This document shows, piece by piece, positions 52,908 to 61,117 of a stretch of 64,000 nt of DNA. The notes beneath the pieces were generated by a model that was not told the origin of the DNA, did not search any database, and saw only the letters and a list, made by a program, of their open reading frames with translations. The position numbers and the translations under genes are program-made. Positions within the stretch are counted from its first letter, which is position 1; each line of letters starts with the position of its first letter. The DNA comes from Proteus vulgaris (GTDB lineage Bacteria > Pseudomonadota > Gammaproteobacteria > Enterobacterales > Enterobacteriaceae): contig NZ_JAEHOQ010000002.1 in assembly GCF_016239305.1 (NCBI RefSeq), positions 62,001 to 126,000 on the forward strand, read 5' to 3'.

Positions 52908-54875
52908 TCAACGGCTACGATTTAACAACATTAAGCAAAGGAAATAGCTACCACCTAAAATAGCCACTAAAGTTCCTGCGGCAATTTGTGCGGGATAAAT
53001 AAATATTTGTCCAAGCCAATCAGCCCAAACCATTAAGGTTCCACCAATTAACCCTGAAACCATTAATTGTGATTTAATTTTTTGAGCACCAAGTAAAACT
53101 GCCATATGAGGAGCAACTAAGCCAATAAAGGCAATAGGGCCTACTGTTGAAGTCACTAAGGCACATAATAGTGAAACGATGATTAATAAAATAATACTTG
53201 CGTGCTCCGTGTGTAATCCACGAGCTGAGGCAAAACTTCGACCTATTGATATTAATGCTAGCCAGCGTGTTAATAAAAAGACGCCTCCTACAATTAATGT
53301 GATTGCGAATGCAAAATAGAGAGCCTGTTCACTGTTAACACGATAAGTCGAGCCTGATAACCACAGTAATATTTTATAGCTACTTAATGAGCCTTTCGCT
53401 AAGAAAAATTGAATAAAAGCTTCTAAACTCGCGGTTAATGCAATACCCGTTAATATCAGGCTAGCTGGCGCATATTGGTGTTTTTTTCCTAAGATTAATA
53501 GAACAATCATCACAATACAGCTACCTAATAATGCAATTCCCCACTGTGATGTTTGTAAAGTGCTTCCTAAAATTAAGCTAGAAAAAACTAATGCGAAAGT
53601 GGCGCCGGATGAAACCCCTAAGATATCTGGACTAGCTAATGGATTATAGATTAAACGTTGTAAAATAACGCCAGCAATGGCCAGTGCAATACCTGCAAAT
53701 AAAGCGGCTAATAAGCGAGGAAAGCGTAATGCCCATTGGTAAACAGATGGTATTTCCCAAAACCATTGATGCTCATTAATATGAATAAAAAGTGTAAGAG
53801 CTAATCCAAGTATTAATAATACAAATATTCCCATCACAGTATATGTTGATACTGTTTTGATCTTAGAATGAATAGAGATAGAAAGCTGATCTTGAGCTCT
53901 CATTCTCTTTCGACTAAACCAAATTAATGCAGGTGCTCCAATAGCTGCGGCTGTCACCCCACTTGGAATAACTGTATTAAGCCACTGACCAATCCATATT
54001 GCTAAGCTATCTGTAATAAGTAATAAACATATTCCCATTAGGCCACTGGCAATAAGCTCTTGACGAGCCGTTCTTGCACCTAATGTTCTGACAATATTAG
54101 GTGCAAGTAATCCGATAAAGCTAATGACGCCAACAACAGTAATTGACACAGAAACTAGCCAAGTACTTAATATAATAAAAAATGCAAATGTGGGTAAAAC
54201 AGACAGTCCTCGAGCCGTCGCGCCTTCATGCCCTAAACGCAATAAAGTGAGAATACGAGGTGCAAACATAAAAATAAATAAAATAGGTGTAATTCGAGGT
54301 AATAACCAAAAAAACGTTTCCCAACCATCTTGAGTGAGATCTCCCGCCCCCCACATAAATATATTCTGGGCGAATTGAGAATTTAACGTCACTAATGCGG
54401 TTGCAATCGCACCTAATAAAATATTCACCACCATACCGGAAACAACAAGGGGTAAGCCGGTCATATTGCGAATACCTGCAATAATAATCACCAGAAAGAA
54501 GGCGAATAATGCCCCCATTGTTGCAGCGAATGCGCTGTGATCAGCAACCCAATCTGTAAACCAGATATTAACAATAACTAAAGCTAACCAAGCTCCTGAT
54601 GAAGTCCCTAATGTTAACGGTGATGTCAGGTTATTTTGTGTTAATTGTTGCATTAAGCTACCGACAACACCGAAAATTCCACCAATCAGCAGTGTCATAG
54701 CTAAACGAGGTAATTGTGCATGAATAAAAAAAACATCGGCAAATAGGGTATTTATGTCTATATGTCCCAGCAAATACCATTGGCGAGATAATGAAAGAGA
54801 ATTATCAATTTGTAAGCTAGTAATGCTTAATAAGATGATTGCCAAAAAATAGAAAGTAAATTGCTTAATGTTCAT
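52908..54875 (-). CDS. fhuB: Iron-hydroxamate ABC permease, two-domain FhuB type
   Basis: A 655-residue inner-membrane protein made of two fused FecCD-type halves, each of about ten helices, as in E. coli FhuB (660). Each half shows the family pattern: QLPRLAMTLLIGGIFGVVGSLMQQ and RFPRLLAALFAGIALAIAGVILQR near the start, and VGVISFIGLLAPNIVR / VGPIAFIGLVAPHMA near the end, the segments that contact the ATPase. It imports ferric hydroxamates delivered by FhuD. It overlaps the fhuD stop by 11 bases and is the last gene of the operon. Confidence 0.95.
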   Translation of the reverse strand: MNIKQFTFYFLAIILLSITSLQIDNSLSLSRQWYLLGHIDINTLFADVFFIHAQLPRLAMTLLIGGIFGVVGSLMQQLTQNNLTSPLTLGTSSGAWLALVIVNIWFTDWVADHSAFAATMGALFAFFLVIIIAGIRNMTGLPLVVSGMVVNILLGAIATALVTLNSQFAQNIFMWGAGDLTQDGWETFFWLLPRITPILFIFMFAPRILTLLRLGHEGATARGLSVLPTFAFFIILSTWLVSVSITVVGVISFIGLLAPNIVRTLGARTARQELIASGLMGICLLLITDSLAIWIGQWLNTVIPSGVTAAAIGAPALIWFSRKRMRAQDQLSISIHSKIKTVSTYTVMGIFVLLILGLALTLFIHINEHQWFWEIPSVYQWALRFPRLLAALFAGIALAIAGVILQRLIYNPLASPDILGVSSGATFALVFSSLILGSTLQTSQWGIALLGSCIVMIVLLILGKKHQYAPASLILTGIALTASLEAFIQFFLAKGSLSSYKILLWLSGSTYRVNSEQALYFAFAITLIVGGVFLLTRWLALISIGRSFASARGLHTEHASIILLIIVSLLCALVTSTVGPIAFIGLVAPHMAVLLGAQKIKSQLMVSGLIGGTLMVWADWLGQIFIYPAQIAAGTLVAILGGSYFLCLMLLNRSR

Positions 54876-55773
54876 TATTCGGTGCCATATCTAATAAACT
54901 TTCTGTAATGGCTTCTGCCATTAACGTTAATGATGTTACTCCACCATAATTCCATACCGGTTTCACTGAATGAAAATGCCCATTCTGCACAAATGGCATG
55001 GCTTGCCATAGCACGGATTTTTGCAGTTTACTTTCATCGGGAAATGGCAACATATAAAGGACGTAGCCTTGTTTAATATGCTGCAATATATTCATTCTTC
55101 TCTGATCAATTCCCCAAGGTTGAGGAGGTAATGATATGGCAGATTTTAGACCCAACTTATTGACTACATATTCAGTTGTTGAATTTTCGGTGTACAAAAA
55201 AACAGACGTTAATGTAGAAAAACGGATCACTTCCACTTCAGGTAACGTAATAAATGCTTGCTGTAACTTACACTTTAACTGTGCAAAAGAGCTGTCCATC
55301 TCCGCCAACTTTTGTTGTGCAAGCGCTGTTTTTCCTAAAATAGAGGCTAGGGTATTAAAATGCGCCAAAGCAACTTCTGCAGCATTATCTTGGCGAGAGA
55401 AATTAGGCAGGTATACGACAGGGGCAATGGTTTTTAATACAGGCAATAAATCTTGTTGTGAACTTGATGCTAAAATAAGATCTGGCTTTAATGATGCCAT
55501 TTTTTCTAAATTAGGCTCTGCCCGCATACCCACTTCTTCAATAATATTTGGAGCAACAGGGTGAGCTACCCATTGGTTATACCCAGTAATTTCAGTTGCC
55601 CCTACAGGAATAACATCAAGTGTTAATATTTGCTCTAGTAAATCCCAATCTAAAACAATAATACGTTGCGGTATTTTATTGTTATTTTGCGCAGCATTAA
55701 CAATGGGAGTGATAAATAAAATAACTAGACAAAGAGACAGTGAACTAATTATTTTTTGTAATATTACACGCAT
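54865..55773 (-). CDS. fhuD: Periplasmic iron-hydroxamate-binding protein FhuD
   Basis: A 302-residue class III solute-binding protein. The signal peptide (ILQKIISSLSLCLVILFITPIVNA, cleavage near 28) is Sec-like, whereas E. coli FhuD has a twin-arginine-like signal. The mature part has RIIVLDWDLLEQILTLDVIPVGATEI and KPDLILASSSQQDLLPVLKTIAPVVYLP, typical of FhuD. It carries ferric hydroxamates from receptor to permease. The gene overlaps fhuC by ten bases and fhuB by 11, so the operon is tightly coupled. Confidence 0.93.
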   Translation of the reverse strand: MRVILQKIISSLSLCLVILFITPIVNAAQNNNKIPQRIIVLDWDLLEQILTLDVIPVGATEITGYNQWVAHPVAPNIIEEVGMRAEPNLEKMASLKPDLILASSSQQDLLPVLKTIAPVVYLPNFSRQDNAAEVALAHFNTLASILGKTALAQQKLAEMDSSFAQLKCKLQQAFITLPEVEVIRFSTLTSVFLYTENSTTEYVVNKLGLKSAISLPPQPWGIDQRRMNILQHIKQGYVLYMLPFPDESKLQKSVLWQAMPFVQNGHFHSVKPVWNYGGVTSLTLMAEAITESLLDMAPNNEH

Positions 55774-56546
55774 ACCACCGCCACCTTATGTTGTTGTGAA
55801 CCTTTATTATCAGGGTGTTCAATCAGCTTAATGGGGGTTTCATAAAGTACAGAAAGCCGATCTTCATCAAAAAGTAGTGAAGCTTCACCTTCAAATGCAA
55901 TTTTCCCTTTTTTAAGGGCGATAATATGAGTGGCATAACGCAAGGCAAGGTTAAGATCATGCAAAATAACGATAATACCAACGTGTTGAGTTTGATTTAA
56001 CTCACTTAAGAGTTCCATTAGTTGATATTGATGATGTATATCTAAAGCGGATGTTGGTTCATCTAAAATTAAAATAGGTGATTGTTGAGCCAGTAACATT
56101 GCAACCCATGCACGTTGACGTTCACCACCAGATAAATCATCGGCTAGAGTGTCTGCAAAGGGAAGCACTCCCGCTTTTTCCATTGCCGTTGTGATTATTT
56201 CATCATCTTTTTTATTCCAACGGCCTAATGTTCCACGCCAAGGAAAGCGACCTAAACGTACTAATTCTCTTACTGTTAACCCCGCAGAAGCAGGAAGTTT
56301 TTGAGGAAGAAAGGCTATCTGTTTAGCTAGATCACGAGGTTTATAGTGTGAGATATTGCAATTATTTAGTGTGATATTTCCACTATCAGGTGCTTGCTGA
56401 CCAGATAATAAACTGACTAAGGTCGATTTACCTGAGCCATTATGGCCGAGCACAATAGTCAATCCAGAATCTGAAATACGCAGTGATGGGATTGATAAAA
56501 TAGTACGTCCACCGCGATCCATTTGAATATTTGAGAGTTCAAACAT
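55764..56546 (-). CDS. fhuC: Iron-hydroxamate ABC ATPase FhuC
   Basis: About 260 residues from ATG 56546 (GAGTGA upstream; an in-frame GTG lies at 56552). It has Walker A GHNGSGKST (about residue 33), Q-loop FLPQKLP, signature LSGGERQRAWVAMLLAQ, Walker B ILILDEPTSALD and the H-loop ILHDLN. It powers FhuB. It is separated from fhuA by a strong intra-operon hairpin, which may lower its expression relative to the receptor. Confidence 0.95.
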   Translation of the reverse strand: MFELSNIQMDRGGRTILSIPSLRISDSGLTIVLGHNGSGKSTLVSLLSGQQAPDSGNITLNNCNISHYKPRDLAKQIAFLPQKLPASAGLTVRELVRLGRFPWRGTLGRWNKKDDEIITTAMEKAGVLPFADTLADDLSGGERQRAWVAMLLAQQSPILILDEPTSALDIHHQYQLMELLSELNQTQHVGIIVILHDLNLALRYATHIIALKKGKIAFEGEASLLFDEDRLSVLYETPIKLIEHPDNKGSQQHKVAVVCV

Positions 56547-56567
56547 GGTCACTCATTTATAAAATAA

Positions 56568-56610
56568 TATTCTCCCATTTATTGTACGATGAATAATAAA
56601 TGGGAGAATA
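56568..56610 (-). terminator. Strong hairpin between fhuA and fhuC
   Basis: Minus-strand arms TATTCTCCCATTTATT (56595-56610) and AATAAATGGGAGAATA (56568-56583), a perfect 16-bp stem with an 11-base loop, followed by TTTTATAAA. It looks like an internal terminator or RNA-processing stem that gives more receptor than permease. Confidence 0.75.
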
Positions 56611-56618
56611 AGAAAAAT

Positions 56619-58703
56619 TTACCAGCGATATTTAGCATTCAATAAAACAGAACGGGATTGACCGTAATAACAGTAATAATCACAACCAGAGAGATATTCT
56701 TTATCAAGAATGTTGTTGATATTTAACTGTAATTGCCACTGTTTATTGAAATTATAGATTGCAGCCATATCCCATAATGTCGCACTTGGTACAGTTAAAT
56801 CACTGCTCTTAGGATTATCTTTAGATTTACCTAAATAACGAACACCTGTCCCTAAGGTTAAATCTTGAGTTCCTGTAATTGGGATCGTGTAACTACCCCA
56901 AGCAGATGCGGTATGTTTAGGAATTAAACCTGCTTGTTGTTTACCTTTATTACCAGTGTCATCAGTTTGCATATCGGTATAGGTGTAATTGGCTTTTAAC
57001 GCAAAACGTTCCGTTAATTGCATTTCACTGGTTACTTCAACACCTTTTGATGTCACTTTACCGGTTTGTGTCGAAACAAAAGTCATTGGGTTTGCAACAA
57101 GAGCATTCTTTTGTGTGATATCAAACCAAGCAATATTAAAGTAACCATCCATAAAATCAGGTGTGTACTTTATCCCAGCTTCAATTTGATCACCTTTTAA
57201 CGGTTTATACAGATCTTTCGTCGCAGGATCGATAGTGCTCATCACCTCAAAAGACTCGGAATAACTCACATAAGGAGAGAGACCATTATCTGCTAGATAC
57301 ATTAATCCTGCATTGAGGCTAAACTCACTATCAGTACGTGATTTGTCCTCATTTTTTACTTGTGCTTTATTTTCTGTTTTTACCCAATCTTGACGTACAC
57401 CCGCTACCGCAACCCAGCGATTATCAAATTTAGTTTGATACTGTGAGTAAAGGCTATATTGTGTTTTGTCGATGGTGCGATTGACATTATCAGCAGGATC
57501 AAGAGGAATATATTTACCGTAAATAGGGTTCCACGGATTAATCGTACCAAAATTGTAATTATCTTGCTCATCACCTTTGGTTTGGTGATATTGCAATTCA
57601 GCCCCAGCTAATAACGTATGCTCGAAATTGTCCGTATCCCATTCACCAACAACATTATTATCAAAAGAAATACTTTGGTTTTTACCATCACGGAAAACAA
57701 CACCTCGATTCAGCTCTGTTGCGGTAATATCTGAATTAGGGAAAGCATAGACACTACGCAATAACAGATCGTTATAACCATAGTTTAGACGTTGAGAAAA
57801 ACGCCAAACATCATTGATATTACTTTCTAATAAATAACCTGCTGAAATTTGAGTACGTTTATATTTATCGTAATCTGGCTCACCTAAGTTTGTTGAAGGC
57901 TTAATTTTACCAAAAGGGGATGAAATCAGTGTGCCTGCGGCAGGGAAAAACGGATTAGTAGGTGTACCATCATCATGCAAATAGGTTGCCATAAACGTCA
58001 ATGATGTATCGTCAGTCAGATTAATCGCAACGCTTGGTGCAAGGTAAATACGCTCACTATCTGTGTGAGATAATTCTCCATCTGACTTTTTCATTAATCC
58101 AACGAGGCGATAGCGCACACGTTTATCATCAGTGGCACTTGAAACATCAAAGCCTAATCCACGTTGATCATTATTTCCGACTTCAAGAAATACTTCGTTT
58201 TGGGGTTTAAAGCTGGGTTTCTTTTGTACAACGTTAACCGCACCACCAGGTGTAGATTCACCAAATAATACAGCTGAAGCGCCTTTTACTACTTCAATTT
58301 GTTCAAAACCATAAGGTTCCAGTAGCCATGTATAATAACCGTCACGAAAGAGACGACTATTATCTAAATATGTTGCTGCTTCAAAACCGCGCACACGAAG
58401 CCAGTCTGTATCATTATCGGCACCAAAGGGCTGAGAAACGACACCAGAGGTATAACGTAAAGCTTCATCGAGTTTTTGAGGGGCATGTATTTCGAGATCT
58501 TTTTGAGAAATGACAGAAACGGATTTAGGCGTTTCTTGCAAACTAGTATTTACTTTTAATGCTTGAGCACTAACAACAAGCTTCTCTACTTGTTCTGTTT
58601 TTGCTGCTTCTTCCGCAAAAGCCTGTGAAGTCAAAACAAAAGGAAGGGTGGCAGAACAAAGTAATGCCACTGGTTTTAATTTAAACGCACAAAAATCAAT
58701 CAC
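56619..58703 (-). CDS. fhuA: TonB-dependent ferric-hydroxamate receptor, FhuA/FoxA type
   Basis: A 694-residue outer-membrane receptor. After the signal peptide (cleavage near residue 30) come the TonB box-like EKLVVSAQ, the plug domain (TPKSVSVISQKDLEIHAP, RVRGFEA, IEVVKGASAVLFGESTPGGAVNVVQKKP) and a 22-strand barrel ending LNAKYRW with the terminal aromatic. The C-terminal C-x-Y-x-C loop is typical of ferrichrome/ferrioxamine receptors. The start is GTG 58703 with GGTGAC upstream. A Fur box lies 16 bases before it. Ferrichrome, coprogen and ferrioxamine are all possible ligands. Confidence 0.92.
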   Translation of the reverse strand: MIDFCAFKLKPVALLCSATLPFVLTSQAFAEEAAKTEQVEKLVVSAQALKVNTSLQETPKSVSVISQKDLEIHAPQKLDEALRYTSGVVSQPFGADNDTDWLRVRGFEAATYLDNSRLFRDGYYTWLLEPYGFEQIEVVKGASAVLFGESTPGGAVNVVQKKPSFKPQNEVFLEVGNNDQRGLGFDVSSATDDKRVRYRLVGLMKKSDGELSHTDSERIYLAPSVAINLTDDTSLTFMATYLHDDGTPTNPFFPAAGTLISSPFGKIKPSTNLGEPDYDKYKRTQISAGYLLESNINDVWRFSQRLNYGYNDLLLRSVYAFPNSDITATELNRGVVFRDGKNQSISFDNNVVGEWDTDNFEHTLLAGAELQYHQTKGDEQDNYNFGTINPWNPIYGKYIPLDPADNVNRTIDKTQYSLYSQYQTKFDNRWVAVAGVRQDWVKTENKAQVKNEDKSRTDSEFSLNAGLMYLADNGLSPYVSYSESFEVMSTIDPATKDLYKPLKGDQIEAGIKYTPDFMDGYFNIAWFDITQKNALVANPMTFVSTQTGKVTSKGVEVTSEMQLTERFALKANYTYTDMQTDDTGNKGKQQAGLIPKHTASAWGSYTIPITGTQDLTLGTGVRYLGKSKDNPKSSDLTVPSATLWDMAAIYNFNKQWQLQLNINNILDKEYLSGCDYYCYYGQSRSVLLNAKYRW

Positions 58704-58718
58704 AACAAGTCACCGAAT

Positions 58719-58737
58719 AATAATGATTACTATTAGC
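58719..58737 (-). promoter_or_regulatory. Fur box upstream of fhuA
   Basis: The minus-strand 19-mer GCTAATAGTAATCATTATT matches the GATAATGATAATCATTATC consensus at 15 of 19 positions and sits just before the fhuA start. It indicates iron repression of the fhuACDB operon. Confidence 0.7.
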
Positions 58738-58814
58738 ACTATTATTCATGCAATCGATACTAAGGTAAATTAATTTATGCAAAAATGTCTATAAATAATA
58801 ATTTTTTGGGTTAA

Positions 58815-59936
58815 TTAACTGGTTGTATCAATCCAAGCAAGGCGCCCACCGACAGAAGTGCTACGATGCAGTGCATTATGGCTTAAACATAAAGTCCGCA
58901 TCCCTGCCGCTTGCTGTGAATACCATGCCCCACCTCGCATTAAAGAACGTTGACCATAATTTCGTAAATAAACCTGATCATTGTCCTGTTGATTTATTGC
59001 TGGATATAGTCCTAATGCTTTAAATAACGTAGGTATTTCAATATTATTTTCTGCTGTTATTGCATTAAAATCGCCATCCATTAATCCCGCTGGATAGCCA
59101 TTATCTGTTGATGTGCCGTTATAGTGTTTTATTGAAGTTGATAAAATAGGAGTTCCTGCATTTCCTTCACAATAGTCTGAAGGAGCATCGTATTTTGCGC
59201 TATCGGGGTGATTGATTGGCAATAATCGCCCCGTTGATAATGCTATTGAATACCATTGTTCTGTTACAGAAGGATCACCACAAAATACAGCATCATTATT
59301 TTTAATAATTTGGATTTCACCTGCATTTAATTGCATACCACTTTGCCATTCCCAAAGATTGCCACATAAATCGCTAATACCAAACTCACTGTTATCATGA
59401 TACCAACTTGACCATTGTGGTCCCGTTATTGTCGTGGGATCGCCTGTGGTAAAGTCAGTATCACCGGCTTCTTTGCCATCAACACGATTAGCAGATTGTT
59501 CTGGATGAAGGAAACTTCGCCCATAATCTGTATTGCCATCTTCAATCATATTGTGGCGGCGACACCACAACATTAAAGCTGCCCATTCTGCATGTGTACT
59601 TAAGTGAAATCCTCGTCCTGTATGTTGTGTATATTGCTGGAAACTCAATAAATCTAATAATGTGGCCGGTTTCTGGTTAGGTAAACTTAACAACTCACCT
59701 TGATGTAATGAGGCGGGATAACACGCATAGAAAAAACCATTTTTAACCTTTTCATTGACAATAAATGCGGGATGAGTTGTATCATCAAGATTATCTGATA
59801 CCTCATTTAATCCAAAACAAGGAACAACATACATATAGTTAGGTTGGCCTTTTGCAGAATACAAAACCGTTCTTTTTCCTGCTGATTGTGATTCAACTTT
59901 TGCCCGTAAAGGATCGGGTGAATAGATATCAAACAT
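58815..59936 (-). CDS. FGE/SUMF1-type C-type-lectin-fold protein in a siderophore uptake operon
   Basis: A 373-residue protein without signal peptide or membrane helix. Segments in order: HPAFIVN (55-61), HLSTHAEWAALMLWCRRHN (111-129), GNTDYGRS (134-141), GNLWEWQSG (192-200), GEIQII (206-211), LKALGLYP-like FKALGLYP (305-312), and the final RGGAW (334-338) ... VGGRLAW (362-368). This is the formylglycine-generating-enzyme fold. The paired catalytic cysteines of true FGE are missing. The layout is closest to phage tail/DGR variable proteins, from memory. It starts two bases after the binding-protein gene. PvdO of pyoverdine maturation is a precedent for such a fold in siderophore biology. Confidence 0.8.
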   Translation of the reverse strand: MFDIYSPDPLRAKVESQSAGKRTVLYSAKGQPNYMYVVPCFGLNEVSDNLDDTTHPAFIVNEKVKNGFFYACYPASLHQGELLSLPNQKPATLLDLLSFQQYTQHTGRGFHLSTHAEWAALMLWCRRHNMIEDGNTDYGRSFLHPEQSANRVDGKEAGDTDFTTGDPTTITGPQWSSWYHDNSEFGISDLCGNLWEWQSGMQLNAGEIQIIKNNDAVFCGDPSVTEQWYSIALSTGRLLPINHPDSAKYDAPSDYCEGNAGTPILSTSIKHYNGTSTDNGYPAGLMDGDFNAITAENNIEIPTLFKALGLYPAINQQDNDQVYLRNYGQRSLMRGGAWYSQQAAGMRTLCLSHNALHRSTSVGGRLAWIDTTS

Positions 59937-59938
59937 GA

Positions 59939-61108
59939 TTATTCCTTATCTTGATCAAGCAAAGTAACCCAATAACCTGTATCCCATTTCACAGGTAAAA
60001 ATTGAGTATGGTAATCATAAAAAATAGTGTCTACATCGAGGTGAGAGAAGCGATCAGGGTGTAGCCATTTAGCCATTTGTAAAATTGCAATAAAACCAAA
60101 AGGGCTATCATAAAAAGAGTGCCAAATAGCATATACTTGCTTATTTTTAACAGCACCAAGTGTTTTGTAGGCAAGCCGTTGCATTAAAATAGTGAGTTGT
60201 TTTTTGGCTTGTTCTAAATCTGCACCTGGGCCTAAGTTAATCCAATCGCCTGAAGGGTTATAGCCACTCCAATCAGCTCCCGTTAAAAAGATTTTATCGG
60301 GTTTAGCATAAATCACCGTTTCTTGGTTCAAAATCCCATAGGTGCCTTTTATATATTCAGATCCTAAGTTTTGACCACCTGCATTTTGTAGCATTTGTCC
60401 CATACTGCCATTGCCATAAGAAAGACAACATTCAGGTGTAAAGCCAGCTGCTCGTTCAAATAATACATTAGGCCGCTTAAATGGTTTTTTTTCTAATTGC
60501 TGAGAAATATAAGTAAGTTGTTTTTCACGAAATTGATTCATAGCTTGGCTTTGTGAAATATTGCCCAGTAAACTTCCCATAATGGATGTGCTGATTGGTG
60601 TGTTATTAAATGGATCGATACTCAAATCAAACACCACAACGGGAATATTCGCTTTCGTTAATAAATCCAGCACACCATTAACACTAATTGCACGATAAGT
60701 TCCAACCGCAACAATAATGACATCGGGTTTTAGCGCGATAAGTTTTTCACTATTAAAATGTCCACTCGACATAGCCGTAAATTCAGGTAATGCCAATAAT
60801 TGAGGAAATGCTCGCGTATATTGATGATATAAACTTAAATCAGCGGTACGAAAGGCGGAAGGCATCCCGATAAGACGCTCATAAAGAGCGCCTTTATTTA
60901 ATGAAGCAAAAAGCAAAAATAACCCACTATCTGCCACATAAATACGTGTTAATTCTTGTGGTAATACAATCTCTCTTCCCAGAATATCAACAATTTCTCT
61001 CTGTCTTTTTTTTATATAAACAGGCTTTGCATAAATAGGAAAGGAGCTCGCTAATAATAACGAGAATGCACTGGCACCTTTTAGTAATGAACGTCGATAG
61101 TTATCCAT
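59939..61108 (-). CDS. Siderophore-type periplasmic binding protein with twin-arginine signal
   Basis: About 389 residues. The N-terminus DNYRRSLLKGASAFSLLLASSFPIYA is a twin-arginine-like signal. The mature part is a TroA/FecB-type class III binding protein: VDILGREIVLPQELTRIYVADSG and LKPDVIIVAVGTYRAI. ATG 61108 has AGGAA six bases upstream; ATG 61114 is an alternative. It lies between a TonB receptor and the lectin-fold gene, with three- and two-base gaps. There is no dedicated permease, so it may feed FhuBC encoded downstream or act elsewhere. At about 390 residues it is longer than FhuD. Confidence 0.85.
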   Translation of the reverse strand: MDNYRRSLLKGASAFSLLLASSFPIYAKPVYIKKRQREIVDILGREIVLPQELTRIYVADSGLFLLFASLNKGALYERLIGMPSAFRTADLSLYHQYTRAFPQLLALPEFTAMSSGHFNSEKLIALKPDVIIVAVGTYRAISVNGVLDLLTKANIPVVVFDLSIDPFNNTPISTSIMGSLLGNISQSQAMNQFREKQLTYISQQLEKKPFKRPNVLFERAAGFTPECCLSYGNGSMGQMLQNAGGQNLGSEYIKGTYGILNQETVIYAKPDKIFLTGADWSGYNPSGDWINLGPGADLEQAKKQLTILMQRLAYKTLGAVKNKQVYAIWHSFYDSPFGFIAILQMAKWLHPDRFSHLDVDTIFYDYHTQFLPVKWDTGYWVTLLDQDKE

Positions 61109-61117
61109 GTTCATTTC

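Noticed and set aside
55136-55564. 142-codon plus-strand frame inside fhuD
   Set aside because: Fully antisense to a well-supported binding-protein gene; no family resemblance.
58815-59936. Active formylglycine-generating enzyme for a sulfatase
   Set aside because: The catalytic/copper-binding cysteine pair is absent and no sulfatase gene is in the window.
58815-59936. Active diversity-generating retroelement
   Set aside because: No reverse transcriptase, accessory gene or template repeat is visible in the window; only the fold of the target protein is suggested.
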